From positions 124,001-188,000 of the forward strand of contig CANLQD010000008.1 in the NCBI GenBank assembly GCA_947493175.1: a stretch of DNA of 64,000 bases, in the 5' to 3' direction. The translations under genes and the position numbers were made by a program. The notes beneath the pieces were generated by a model. The model did not search any database. It had not been told where the DNA came from and was given only the letters and a program-made list of their open reading frames with translations. How positions within the stretch are numbered: position 1 is the first letter of the stretch; each line of letters begins with the position of its first letter. Shown one piece after another: positions 55,001 through 63,180 of the stretch. The DNA is from an uncultured Flavobacteriaceae bacterium (GTDB lineage Bacteria; Bacteroidota; Bacteroidia; Flavobacteriales; Flavobacteriaceae).

Positions 55001-55070
55001 TCCTGAAGAGCCAAAATATGAGGACTTTTTTAAGTTGAAATCTGCGAAAAGAAAGGAGATTTCGAGTTAG
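52050..55070 (+). CDS. dnaE: DnaE-type DNA polymerase III alpha subunit (DnaE2/error-prone-like)
   Basis: 1006 residues from a TTG start (MYLNCHTYYSLRFGTFSEIDLL). C-family polymerase. A degenerate N-terminal PHP domain (about 1-200, HTYYSL instead of the HxHS metal pair), palm with GRGSGANSIVAYIIGITDVDPI (about 313) and PDFDIDF (351-357) carrying catalytic Asp residues, HhH near 790, and OB fold near 900 (LLLYGILVNTRF). It is shorter than replicative DnaE. The pairing with a Y-family polymerase and LexA-like repressor is that of mutagenesis cassettes (ImuB-DnaE2-like), here on an ICE. Confidence 0.92.
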   Translation: MYLNCHTYYSLRFGTFSEIDLLELAQNYGVKRLVLTDINNTSACLNFIRKASDFGIKPLVGIDFRNGAKQLYVGIARSNNGFQELNAFLSHHSHHKIELPELAPQIKDVFIVYPFEQLLQLKKEDFLENEYVGISIENLRRLPFSAYRNFKSKLVIQQPVTFRSKKDFNAHRLLRAIDNNTLLSKLQKTEEGSPSERMLPIDELFKYYEDFPYIIKNTQKLLSKCDIDFSFGANRVSQNQQVFSNSKDEDWEFLQQLCKKGLAKRYPNPTAIVKARLERELGVIKKMDFVSYFLINHDIVTYAKNQGYFHVGRGSGANSIVAYIIGITDVDPIELDLYFERFINPFRASPPDFDIDFSWRDRDDVTEYIFKRFPNTALLATYNTFKYRATIRELGKVFGLPKSDMDLLSDGRFPASKMNEIHKLVIKYGSLIKGMPNHLSVHSAGILILDKPIHYYSATDLPPKGFPTIQFDMIIAEDAGIFKFDILGQRGLAKIKDAIQIIKENRPELPEVDITQIEQFKQDNNLNKLLSQGKAIGVYYVESPAMRGLMKKLQVQDYLSLVAASSVIRPGVSSSGMKTEFIRRHREPEKRKEAHPVLAKIMPETYGVMVYQEDVLKVAHEFAGLDLGEADVLRRGMSGKFRSREEFKAVELKFRNNCLEKGYSKSVINEVWEQISSFAGYAFAKGHSASYAVESYQSLFLKCYYPLEFMVAVLNNGGGFYSSEHYIQEARMCGGIIHIPCINNSDHANCIKGTHIFLGFGYLKNLEKYLVQRLLTERQLYGKYKSLDDFIDRVAVSLEQLTILIRIGAFRFTKKTKPELLWQATFKLNALGKRSVHPQLFKPKHRKFPLPQFNQGWLEDAYDEMELLGFPMCNYFDLVGIEIENKYRAKDMCQFKNKNLLLYGILVNTRFNTTKHGKNMRLSTFIDCDGDYFDAVHFIDVVDKYPIHGRGVYYCYGLITEEFGHYSMKVIRTEKMPLKTDPRSPEEPKYEDFFKLKSAKRKEISS

Positions 55071-55081
55071 AAAGATTAATT

Positions 55082-55444
55082 TCAAAAAGGCCCTTTTTCC
55101 CTCGGTCCTTTGCTCGTCACTTTCCATTGACCATCTTCTTTGATGAGTTTAAAGATACCAGGCTTATTATCATAATTAGAACTGTATTTGACCCACGCAG
55201 TATCGGTCTCAATAACTTCATCCGATATTGTAACCTTTGCATCATTATCTGCATCTGGCACTAAACCTTGAATCATCATTAAACTATCATAACCATCAGA
55301 AGTTGTATGTTTTTTTAAGGTGTTATTATCTTTAGCATAAAAGCTTTCAACAACAATCTTTACAGTTTCAGATGGCGACATATTCTTGGTTTCAGAGCAA
55401 GAAATGAATAAAAGTACGAGTGAGCAAATGACTAATCTTTTCAT
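55082..55444 (-). CDS. Small DUF4878-like lipoprotein at the end of the tra operon
   Basis: 120 residues with a lipobox (LLFISCSETKN). The mature domain (SETVKIVVESFYAKDNNTLKKHTTSDG, then DTAWVKYSSNY and DGQWKVTSKGP) has the NTF2-like pattern of DUF4878. Small lipoproteins at this place in conjugative operons may act in surface exclusion or pilus assembly; that is only context. It lies 7 bp after traN and is convergent with the dnaE-type gene. Confidence 0.68.
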   Translation of the reverse strand: MKRLVICSLVLLFISCSETKNMSPSETVKIVVESFYAKDNNTLKKHTTSDGYDSLMMIQGLVPDADNDAKVTISDEVIETDTAWVKYSSNYDNKPGIFKLIKEDGQWKVTSKGPREKGPF

Positions 55445-55451
55445 AATATTA

Positions 55452-56282
55452 TTAATTTGGGTTATTGATATATCTGTGCGATATGTTCAGTTTTATATTG
55501 CGTTCACCATCTTTCTCGTTCAATTCTAAAATTGCTCTACGGTCATTGGACAAAGAGAATTTGGGCATTACATAAACCAATCGTACCATTTTACCTTCTG
55601 CAATTTTTGACGGAAAATGGTGCTTGTAAATAGGTTCTTGATATAAACTCTGTAAGGATTTCCTTTTCCCTTTTTGTCGAGTCTCGATGGAAAGGTTCAA
55701 GAAATTCAAATCGTAATCCAACGTAGAATTATTCTCAATCTGGATGACAAAGTAGAGTTCTTCTTTATCAAAAACTATATTTTCAACGGTCAAGATGATG
55801 CCTTGCGTACGCTTCTTAATCCGACCGATGCGTTGGTTTCTGTTAAGAAGATAGGTGCAGAATTTTTGATAATAGTAGGTTCTGTTATCTATATTTTTTT
55901 CAGAAGTTACAACCTGAATCGAATCGGCTACGATTGGCTTCTCATTACCAATACTATTTGATAATGGGATAAAATAATTGAGCTTTGACAGCTGCTTTTT
56001 ATATCTTACAATATACGAAAAAATTGCACCATTTCTATTGACTACCAGTAGATTACTTTCCTTTCCGGGCTTTGCCTGAAGTAATCCAAAATACTGTTCT
56101 TTTTCACGATTATAACTAAAGACAAAATTATCCGAACCAGTTATGCCTTGTCTTATGGGTTCTGGAAAAAATAGCGCAACGTTTTTAGTATCGTTTGCAT
56201 AAATGGTATCTAATGCTACGTTTATTTGTGCTTTCGCGAAAGCGGAAATAATGAGGGCTGAAATTATAATATACTTTTTCAT
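55452..56282 (-). CDS. traN: Conjugative transposon protein TraN (DUF4138, VirB9-like)
   Basis: 276 residues with a signal peptide (IISALIISAFAKAQ). The N-terminal beta domain DTIYANDTKNVALFFPEPIRQGITGSDNFVFSYN and the C-terminal FDKEELYFVIQIENNSTLDYDLNFL, where the IENNS-(I/T)LDYD core identifies TraN/DUF4138. Periplasmic or outer-membrane part of the secretion channel. It lies between traM and the DUF4878-like gene. Confidence 0.88.
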   Translation of the reverse strand: MKKYIIISALIISAFAKAQINVALDTIYANDTKNVALFFPEPIRQGITGSDNFVFSYNREKEQYFGLLQAKPGKESNLLVVNRNGAIFSYIVRYKKQLSKLNYFIPLSNSIGNEKPIVADSIQVVTSEKNIDNRTYYYQKFCTYLLNRNQRIGRIKKRTQGIILTVENIVFDKEELYFVIQIENNSTLDYDLNFLNLSIETRQKGKRKSLQSLYQEPIYKHHFPSKIAEGKMVRLVYVMPKFSLSNDRRAILELNEKDGERNIKLNISHRYINNPN

Positions 56283-56314
56283 AAGAGTGCGTTTTTAAAT
56301 GCCCATTATGGGCC

Positions 56315-57244
56315 TCATAATTTTGGTTTTAGAATTAATTTGTAGTTGTTGAGCACAGTTACCTTCACACTTCGATTACGTCGTCTAAATACCTGTGTAA
56401 TTCCGCCTACTTGAGGAACAGTTGGGATATTAATATCACCAATAACATCATCCAAAACTTCAGTAGTAGCCTCTGCTCTAAAATTGTTCTGTACATAGAT
56501 GCCTTCGCTACCATCGAGCAAATCGAATGCCTTTAGTTTGGTAGGATGATGCTTTATGTTCTCAATTTCGATTAAGGCACGATTTGGCTGAAAGCTGATA
56601 AAACCAAAAACTGGCGTATTCTTTGGCATCGGCTTACCGTTAATAGTAGCCGATTTGGTTAGGCGCATCCGTAATCTAGTGTTCGCTTTGACAATCTGGT
56701 CGCCATCGACAACCACATATATCGTTTCATCTGTATTACCAATAATTGAAACTTCATTGGGTTTAGGCGAAGCAGCAAAGAATAATTGATGTTCTAATCC
56801 TAATTCTTTAGCTTGAATTTTTTGTTCTCGTATTATTTCGGCTGAATCGATTTGTTGTGCGCTCTTTTGCGCAACTTTCTTTTGCCCTAAGTTTCTATAT
56901 TTCTTGTCAGAGTATTGAATTTTACCTGCATTGTATATACTATCCACAATGCGTTCTTTTTCGAGTTCTGGCAAATTAGGATTGTAAAGACCTGTGGAAT
57001 CCAAAAGTTTTTCATCGTAGATGCTGGGCGCGTTATTCTCGCGCACTTCCTTTAGGTCATTGATAGCATCAAGCTTGGAATCGTATTCTTTTTGGTTTTC
57101 GTCCAAGTCCGGTACTAAGGTCTGTTCAAGATTTTCATTCTCACTTTCATCATCGCCCATGACCATCATAGAATAAGAAATCAGGAATATGAAAATCACA
57201 GCCAATACAGCTGAGAAGACAATTTTATTTTTTTCTACTTTCAT
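56315..57244 (-). CDS. traM: Conjugative transposon protein TraM (VirB10-like)
   Basis: 309 residues. One N-terminal TM helix (about 8-28), a long charged helical spacer (30-150), then the TraM core with VVDGDQIVKANTRLRMRLTKSATINGKPMPKNTPVFGFISFQPNRALIEIENI, which resembles the VirB10 beta-barrel domain. It spans the periplasm in the type IV secretion system. Its start overlaps traK. Confidence 0.88.
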   Translation of the reverse strand: MKVEKNKIVFSAVLAVIFIFLISYSMMVMGDDESENENLEQTLVPDLDENQKEYDSKLDAINDLKEVRENNAPSIYDEKLLDSTGLYNPNLPELEKERIVDSIYNAGKIQYSDKKYRNLGQKKVAQKSAQQIDSAEIIREQKIQAKELGLEHQLFFAASPKPNEVSIIGNTDETIYVVVDGDQIVKANTRLRMRLTKSATINGKPMPKNTPVFGFISFQPNRALIEIENIKHHPTKLKAFDLLDGSEGIYVQNNFRAEATTEVLDDVIGDINIPTVPQVGGITQVFRRRNRSVKVTVLNNYKLILKPKL

Positions 57245-57848
57245 TATCTAGTTTTTTTAAGGTGTTCTCGAAATAGTTTGTAATCAACAATCCGTGTGGG
57301 TTGTTTGGAAAGTTCCTATCAACCGGAATTAAATTTCCACTAGAAACGAGTTCGTAGGTGTCAATTATTGAACCTCTATTGATTTCAAATACTGTAACTG
57401 TTCTAAAGATGTATGTTCCGTTTTGTTCTTCGATTTGTGAATCTATACTTAGCACTTTCTGAACAAGTGAGTATTGCAATAATCGATTGTAAACACCATC
57501 TGCTTTTTTTTGACGGTACAGATTGTCCACAGAACTATTGCCCAACCAAAGTGCCTTTTCAAGATTCCGTTCGTAGTTACTGGCATCGATATTATAGAAG
57601 TAGTTGTGGAACAGTTCTAAATGAGCCAATGCCTCTACTTTGAAATTTTCTTTTTGGGTAACAAGCTTCAACGGAATAATACTGCCATCGGTATTAATGG
57701 CAAAGGCACTATTAAGTGCTTCTTTATTCGTTTTAAAAGCCATCCAAAGTGAAAAGGTGCTCGATAGCATAGCAAAAATGACAACTGCCAACACGATAAA
57801 TCTGTTCAACTTTAAGACGTTATATATGTTCTTATATGGTGTTTTCAT
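57225..57848 (-). CDS. traK: Conjugative transposon protein TraK (VirB8-like)
   Basis: 207 residues. Short cytoplasmic start, one TM helix (about 16-33), periplasmic domain with AHLELFHNYFYNIDASNYERNLEKALWLGNSSVDNLY, the usual TraK segment. It overlaps traM by about 20 bp and follows traJ by 19 bp. Confidence 0.88.
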   Translation of the reverse strand: MKTPYKNIYNVLKLNRFIVLAVVIFAMLSSTFSLWMAFKTNKEALNSAFAINTDGSIIPLKLVTQKENFKVEALAHLELFHNYFYNIDASNYERNLEKALWLGNSSVDNLYRQKKADGVYNRLLQYSLVQKVLSIDSQIEEQNGTYIFRTVTVFEINRGSIIDTYELVSSGNLIPVDRNFPNNPHGLLITNYFENTLKKLDNESRKK

Positions 57849-57867
57849 AATTATATTTTTATCTGCC

Positions 57868-58710
57868 TTAGGAAGTAAATAATCTTAGGGTAAATGACGT
57901 GGCGCGCTTGTATAATTTGAACTTTAGAAAGACAATAAAACAAACTGACCCAAGCTGAACCACAGGTGCAAAAAAGCCCTGGCCAACATCTGTCCCAAAA
58001 AGGTTTGTCCAGAAATTCGTATTGATTTCTGTATAGAGCGCATTTACAAATACATTAACCAGAAAGAATGCAGGCACCAACATATAAACCGCGGCATATA
58101 ACTTGAAAAATGTGTAAGCAAGCGAACGGAATTTTTCAAAAACTGCCAGACTTATAACCAGTGGAAAAAAGGCTTGCATTATACCCAGTAAAAAGTAGCG
58201 TTCTGCAAGGAATAGTGGGTAGATAAACAAATCCAAAATCCAAAGGATAAGACTAATGATAAATGCAAATATTTTGAACCCGTAAAGTGGTGTGACAAGA
58301 GCTTCATATAATAAGGCCATTGCCGCTTGAGCAGCTTCTAGAAAATTTATTTCTTCTTCTATAGGAATATCTTGCATCTGTAATGGTAATAAAGCTGGTG
58401 CTGTACCACGATATTGTGCTTCTATGGAAACCAAGATGCCATCAAAAAAGCCTAAAACCTGTGTTGAAAATATAACCAGAAGCACGATGGCAAAATTCTT
58501 GGTCAATTCCCCTGGACTTAATCCCCAAGTGTAACCGTCCTTATCCGCAATACCTTCATTATATTTTTTTAGGATATTGACCAGAAAGAACAATACAGCA
58601 AGCGTTTTCATTCCTGCAATAGTATATTGCGAAAAGCTGCTATTCTGTATGGTTTGAAATACTGCATCAATGTATTCCAGTCCAATCCCTAAAAGTATGG
58701 CTGCGGTCAT
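57868..58710 (-). CDS. traJ: Conjugative transposon protein TraJ (VirB6-like)
   Basis: 280 residues with six or more TM helices. Inner-membrane channel protein. Seen: FAIVLLVIFSTQVLGFFDGILVSIE, LFIYPLFLAERYFLLGIMQAFFPLVISLAVFEKFRSLAYTFFKLYAAVYMLVPAFFLVNVF, typical of Bacteroidota TraJ. It lies 2 bp after traI. Confidence 0.87.
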   Translation of the reverse strand: MTAAILLGIGLEYIDAVFQTIQNSSFSQYTIAGMKTLAVLFFLVNILKKYNEGIADKDGYTWGLSPGELTKNFAIVLLVIFSTQVLGFFDGILVSIEAQYRGTAPALLPLQMQDIPIEEEINFLEAAQAAMALLYEALVTPLYGFKIFAFIISLILWILDLFIYPLFLAERYFLLGIMQAFFPLVISLAVFEKFRSLAYTFFKLYAAVYMLVPAFFLVNVFVNALYTEINTNFWTNLFGTDVGQGFFAPVVQLGSVCFIVFLKFKLYKRATSFTLRLFTS

Positions 58711-58712
58711 TA

Positions 58713-59288
58713 TTAATATTCTGTTTCTCGGTTATTTACTATATCCTGCATTTTTCTAAAGGAGATAATATCACGATAGCGTTTTGTTTTTGTGTTGATA
58801 ATCGAAACCATTTCCTTAGATTCCTTTTCTTTCTGCTTTAAAACTTCAGCACGTTCAGCATCAGTCATTTTAAGATTATCGCTGGATAGGATTTCGCTCA
58901 TAAAATCAACTGTGTCTAAAGAGTTTTGGACTATTGCATCAAAGGATTCTGCAACTCGTGTTACTTCCTCTGGTTTGATGTAAGGTGAGTTTAAAATATC
59001 CTGCAAATCGCTCTGCATTATATTGATAAGGCGTTGGTTGTTTTGTGCAATTTCCTCAACCGCTCTTAGTTGTTGGACAACACTAGATACTTTCTCTATA
59101 GCATCTTTTGCATCTTTCAAAAATTGTACAGATTTGATGAGTTGACTCGTCTGTTTAGCCGACTCAACAAGCGACTTTACCAAGCTAATAAAGTTGGTGT
59201 TGTCATAAACTGGCATTCCCTGGCACGCAGCGCGTGCAGGTAGTAAAAAGATGAATGCTGTTGCTATAATTAAGATTTTTGTCTTCAT
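58713..59288 (-). CDS. traI: TraI-like periplasmic conjugation protein (VirB5-like)
   Basis: 191 residues with a signal peptide (ILIIATAFIFLLPARAACQG). The mature protein is almost all helical, with a QLIKSVQFLKDAKDAIEKVSSVVQQLRAVEEIAQNNQRLI coiled-coil-like region, as in VirB5/TrbJ-type pilus tip proteins. Position between traG and traJ supports TraI. It is somewhat shorter than the family norm. Confidence 0.75.
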   Translation of the reverse strand: MKTKILIIATAFIFLLPARAACQGMPVYDNTNFISLVKSLVESAKQTSQLIKSVQFLKDAKDAIEKVSSVVQQLRAVEEIAQNNQRLINIMQSDLQDILNSPYIKPEEVTRVAESFDAIVQNSLDTVDFMSEILSSDNLKMTDAERAEVLKQKEKESKEMVSIINTKTKRYRDIISFRKMQDIVNNRETEY

Positions 59289-59292
59289 AATA

Positions 59293-61695
59293 CTATGTTT
59301 TAGATGTGAATTGAATTATTGCTTTTTCCATATCGTGATGCTCGTTGTAGAGCTTCATTATTTCCTCGTTTTCCTGTCCATCGGTCAGGTATGCCGCATA
59401 AACTTCTTTAGGAACTTCAAGCCGAAAGATGTTGCTTTCCTTCCCAATCTTGATAAACATTTCGGTGTACTTCCGTGGTCCGGAAAGATTATTTTTGATG
59501 GACTTTAATTGGTTCAAGTCGTGACTTGAGAGGTTGAGCCTTTTGACCAATTCGTCATAGCCTTTTTCGTTGTTAAGGCTGTAAATGACCTGCGTATTCT
59601 CTAATATGCTAGCTGATGTTGAGTTATTGGGAAGCTGGTTTATGGATTGAAGAATAATCCCAATCGCACCATTTTGTTTACGGATAGCTTGGTAGTAGAA
59701 TTCTACACTTTCCAATACATTGTCAAACTTCAGTTGCTTTGCAAACTCATCGAAAAGGATGATGCCTTTTTCAGCACGATTCTTCCAAATGGTTCTTTGG
59801 ATAGCCGATTTTATTAGCTTTAACATTACGGATAGGATTTCCTTGTTATCCTTTACTTCATCCAGTTCAAAAACAATCAATCGTTTGTCCTCGATTTTAT
59901 AGGTCTGGTCTTCGCTTACTTCAAAGAGGAAGCTATATAGACCATCGCCGACATATTCGGACATTACGTGCAAGAAGCTCGTAATATTGAAATAGTCGGG
60001 ATGGATTTTTAAGGTGTTCAGAAGGTCTTTCTGATTCCGCTCTATAAAATTGTAAAAACCATCCAGCGAATGATTTTCTGAAGTATTGTTGTAATAATGA
60101 CGCAGTATCTTTTTAACCGAAACCGATTGTGCTTTGGTCACTTTTAAATCTGAAGCAAAAAGCTCAAACAGAAAGACTGATAAATCTTCCAAGCGTTCGG
60201 GTGTCAGGTCATTCGCATCACTTATATAAAAAGGATTGATACCTAAGTTTTTGCCACTTTCATAACGAAGCACGGTGTATTTCTCAGGATAGAGTTTGGC
60301 AAATTTGGTGTAGGATCCACCAAGGTCAATAATGACTAGGCGGACACCACTCTCAAAATATTGGCGCAGAATGTTATTTGCCAAAAAGGACTTCCCTTCG
60401 CCAGTAGGTGCAAAAATGGCAAAGTTTCGTGCTTTGATACGCTTCTTGCGTTCGTCCCAAACGTCCTTTAGAACTGGAACGTTATGTTCTCTATCATTAA
60501 AGATAATTCCAGTAGCATCCGAGTTGTAATTGGTGTTATTAATAAACAAGCATAATGCGTGTTTTAAATCCGTTACATATAAATCGTTATTTGAAAAGTT
60601 GGAAGAAAAACAGCAGTAACTATTTAGTATATAGTTCTTCCGTTCCTCACCTCGTGGGTAATATGGGATAATATCCAGTTCCTTAAATTCGGTTTTGATT
60701 TTTGAACCGATTCGACTTAAACTTTCAGGGTTTTTATCCCAATAGACGATGTTGAGATGACCACGAATAATCCGTGCATTGTCATCTGCATTGATTTGGT
60801 CGAGAATATGTTGAATTTTACCAAGTACCACTTTGTTCTGTGAACCGAAGTTGGAACTTTTGTTGAGTTCTTCAACTTTCTTATCTAGAAGCTTGCGCCA
60901 CTTTTGTTTATCATCCAAATACAGGATTTGATTAACAATATGATTCTCATTAAGCGTAAGCCCTAAGCCATCAATAAACCCTTGATGAAACACGAAATCG
61001 TCAGAAGTGAATTTCTCATTGGTCTTGCTACTCTGTACACTTTCGCCAAAGCACAGTTCGCTATTGATAGCCAGGGCATCAAAATGGTTTTCGCCAATAT
61101 TGACGCTTTTCTTTTCTAATATGATATCCGTATCAAAGCCTTCGTTGAATCCGTTGAAATAGCCATTGGTTAATTGTTGTATTTCTTTCGCTTTAAGCGG
61201 GACAAAGGTCATTTTTCGGCTATTGTTTATAAAGGAAACCGAATCACTAACCGAGCCAATGAAGCTCTTAAGGTTGTCATCTAATTGTTGAACAATGCCT
61301 TTTGAAACTTTACGAAAAGGGTTGACATATTTTGAATTATTTAGAGCCTTGTTCTTAGTGAGCGTAAAGAACAAAAAGCAACGATGTTCCATATAAGCAC
61401 GTCCTTTGAAATGGTCGTGTGTAGCTTTTTCTAAAAACGTTGTATTCGGAAGTTCTTCTGAAGTGTAACTCTTTTTAAGGTAGATATCTTGTTTTTGTAC
61501 CACCGTACCAATAGGCAAAGATTTTAAAGCCTGAAACCAAGCACCATGTATATCCTCAAAGTCTTTTTCTGATAGGGAATAAATTTCTGGTAGCGTTCCT
61601 TTATAGCACAGAACGACATTGCCATTATTGGCAAATACGATATTGTCTTGAATATCTGTAATAGGGTTATATGCTGAAAGATTAATCTTGTTCAT
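59293..61695 (-). CDS. traG: Conjugation ATPase TraG (VirB4 family)
   Basis: 800 residues. Powers assembly of the secretion channel and pilus. Walker A APTGEGKS at 429-436 and Walker B KGIILFDEFAKQL near 665, with RKQNGAIGIILQSINQL shortly after, the usual motif of VirB4-type ATPases. An N-terminal domain (1-400) of the TraG type is complete. Its start overlaps traF by 14 bp. Confidence 0.92.
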   Translation of the reverse strand: MNKINLSAYNPITDIQDNIVFANNGNVVLCYKGTLPEIYSLSEKDFEDIHGAWFQALKSLPIGTVVQKQDIYLKKSYTSEELPNTTFLEKATHDHFKGRAYMEHRCFLFFTLTKNKALNNSKYVNPFRKVSKGIVQQLDDNLKSFIGSVSDSVSFINNSRKMTFVPLKAKEIQQLTNGYFNGFNEGFDTDIILEKKSVNIGENHFDALAINSELCFGESVQSSKTNEKFTSDDFVFHQGFIDGLGLTLNENHIVNQILYLDDKQKWRKLLDKKVEELNKSSNFGSQNKVVLGKIQHILDQINADDNARIIRGHLNIVYWDKNPESLSRIGSKIKTEFKELDIIPYYPRGEERKNYILNSYCCFSSNFSNNDLYVTDLKHALCLFINNTNYNSDATGIIFNDREHNVPVLKDVWDERKKRIKARNFAIFAPTGEGKSFLANNILRQYFESGVRLVIIDLGGSYTKFAKLYPEKYTVLRYESGKNLGINPFYISDANDLTPERLEDLSVFLFELFASDLKVTKAQSVSVKKILRHYYNNTSENHSLDGFYNFIERNQKDLLNTLKIHPDYFNITSFLHVMSEYVGDGLYSFLFEVSEDQTYKIEDKRLIVFELDEVKDNKEILSVMLKLIKSAIQRTIWKNRAEKGIILFDEFAKQLKFDNVLESVEFYYQAIRKQNGAIGIILQSINQLPNNSTSASILENTQVIYSLNNEKGYDELVKRLNLSSHDLNQLKSIKNNLSGPRKYTEMFIKIGKESNIFRLEVPKEVYAAYLTDGQENEEIMKLYNEHHDMEKAIIQFTSKT

Positions 61696-61966
61696 AATCG
61701 AAGCCCGAGTTTCTTTTGTTACTTATTATTCTTGGGAAGGCTTTGGCCATTTGAAATAGTTGTGGGTTAAGTGTTATTCTCGTGAGGGCTACATATAAGG
61801 CAGCATTAAAAACGAGAACGCCAATTATTATCCCGAAACTGAAAGAGAAAATGATAATGAGCAGCGAAGCCAAAATAGACACCATCATTAGGGCGAACAG
61901 GGAAATAGGCAGCCCAAAAATGACAGCCCGTTTCCTAATGTTTTTATAGACCTCGAAGCGTTTCAT
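61682..61966 (-). CDS. traF: Conjugative transposon protein TraF (DUF4133)
   Basis: 94 residues with two adjacent TM helices (about 18-60). YKNIRKRAVIFGLPISLFALM is the recognisable DUF4133 start. VirB3-like inner membrane partner of the TraG ATPase, whose gene it overlaps. Confidence 0.88.
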   Translation of the reverse strand: MKRFEVYKNIRKRAVIFGLPISLFALMMVSILASLLIIIFSFSFGIIIGVLVFNAALYVALTRITLNPQLFQMAKAFPRIISNKRNSGFDYEQD

Positions 61967-62254
61967 TTACACAACAATTCCTATGAGATAGGTGAAGATG
62001 CCGACTACCGCACCGGCAATCAAAACAAAGACGAGAACTCGGGTAATCCCTTTCTTAAGGTCAGCATTTTCACCAAAGAAATGTCCCGCATTAAATAAGA
62101 AGCCAACAAGAAAAATGACACCAAGTAAAATTGGAAATATGGTACGTATGGTATCGCCCACGTCATTAACGGAATCTTCAATTCCCCCAATTTGAGCAAA
62201 AAGTGATGTTGAGAGCAACGATAAAAAGGTTGCTAAGTAGACTGATTTTTTCAT
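61967..62254 (-). CDS. traE: Conjugative transposon protein TraE (DUF4134)
   Basis: 95 residues: signal peptide (ATFLSLLSTSLFAQ) and two TM helices (about 38-60 and 72-93), layout of a VirB2-like pilin. GGIEDSVNDVGDTIRTIFPILLGVIFLVGF matches DUF4134. First gene of the minus-strand tra operon; the ~190 bp before it is the operon control region. Confidence 0.88.
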   Translation of the reverse strand: MKKSVYLATFLSLLSTSLFAQIGGIEDSVNDVGDTIRTIFPILLGVIFLVGFLFNAGHFFGENADLKKGITRVLVFVLIAGAVVGIFTYLIGIVV

Positions 62255-62330
62255 AATAAAACTGTTTAGATTTTTTGTTCATTTTCCCTTTCTGAAATTT
62301 ACATATATTTGTACATAATTAACTGAAAAT

Positions 62331-62340
62331 CAAATATTTG
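62331..62340. other. CAAATATTTG palindrome in the traE / amidase divergent region
   Basis: Perfect 10 bp palindrome about 77 bp before traE and 104 bp before the amidase gene. A TATATTTG -7-like element for the plus strand is at 62304-62311. It could be an operator for one or both transcripts; nothing else is recognised in the gap. Confidence 0.35.
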
Positions 62341-62443
62341 TGGATAAAATAATATTTGAAATCAATTGAATTTAATTGTTATTATTTGGCATCAAATTCT
62401 ATGAATTTTTGAAGGAAAGTTGTTGATAACACGAAAATTGAAA

Positions 62444-63073
62444 ATGAAAAAAGTGCTTAAAAACGTCAGTTTTGTCTTTTTGCTTCTAAAAATGTGCATC
62501 ATTTTTGGACAAGAAACGAGTACTCAAAAACGAATCGTAATTGATGTTGGTCACGGTGGAAAAGATGCTGGTGCGATAGGTGTAAATGGCATCCAAGAAA
62601 AGGATGTTATACTCAATATTGCGAATACCATTTTGGAGCTAAATGACAAGTTGGATAAGTCTTTGGATATTTACTTAACTAGGTATACAGATACATTCAT
62701 TTCTTTATCGGACAGGACTAGGCTGGCCAAAGCACTAAAAGCTGATTTATTTGTGTCGTTGCATTGTAATCATTCGAATAATGCAAATGCAAGAGGAATA
62801 GAAGTTTATGCATATCGAAAACAAACAAACCATTTAAAAGAATCTATTTATATAGGGTATCAAATCGAAAAAGAGATTTGCAAGATAATAGGATATGAAA
62901 GTAGAGGTATAAAGTTTGCAAACTTTCTGGTATTAAAAGACACCATAGGCTATTGTGCTTCCATTCTGTTGGAACTTGGGTTCTTATCAAATAAAGATGA
63001 AGGAAACTATATTTCAGATGCTAGCAATGTCCAATTCATTGCCAGCACTATTTTATCATCAATACAAAACTAA
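62444..63073 (+). CDS. N-acetylmuramoyl-L-alanine amidase (Amidase_3 family)
   Basis: 209 residues from the ATG MKKVLKNVSFVFLLLKMC, a signal peptide. Zinc amidase that cuts the MurNAc-L-Ala bond of peptidoglycan. RIVIDVGHGGKDAGAIG (first zinc His), a Glu in IQEKDVILNIA, FVSLHCNHSNN (second zinc His), and LLELGFLSNKDE with the catalytic Glu. In an ICE it probably opens the cell wall for the secretion channel, divergent from the tra operon. Confidence 0.9.
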   Translation: MKKVLKNVSFVFLLLKMCIIFGQETSTQKRIVIDVGHGGKDAGAIGVNGIQEKDVILNIANTILELNDKLDKSLDIYLTRYTDTFISLSDRTRLAKALKADLFVSLHCNHSNNANARGIEVYAYRKQTNHLKESIYIGYQIEKEICKIIGYESRGIKFANFLVLKDTIGYCASILLELGFLSNKDEGNYISDASNVQFIASTILSSIQN

Positions 63074-63080
63074 TACGATT

Positions 63081-63179
63081 ATGAAAGACCTATTTTTAGA
63101 GATAACCAAAAGTTTAAAAGCCGTTGTGGTACAATTTATTTCCGAAGTGATTTTATTGTACAAATCCTTCAAAAGCTAG
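63081..63179 (+). CDS. Possible 32-residue amphipathic peptide after the amidase gene
   Basis: Starts 8 bp after the amidase stop. The sequence (MKDLFLEITKSLKAVVVQFI, ending in LYKSFKS) predicts one hydrophobic helix with basic ends. Its stop is one base before the convergent DnaC-like gene. Function unknown; a small membrane peptide is possible. Confidence 0.4.
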   Translation: MKDLFLEITKSLKAVVVQFISEVILLYKSFKS

Positions 63180-63180
63180 A

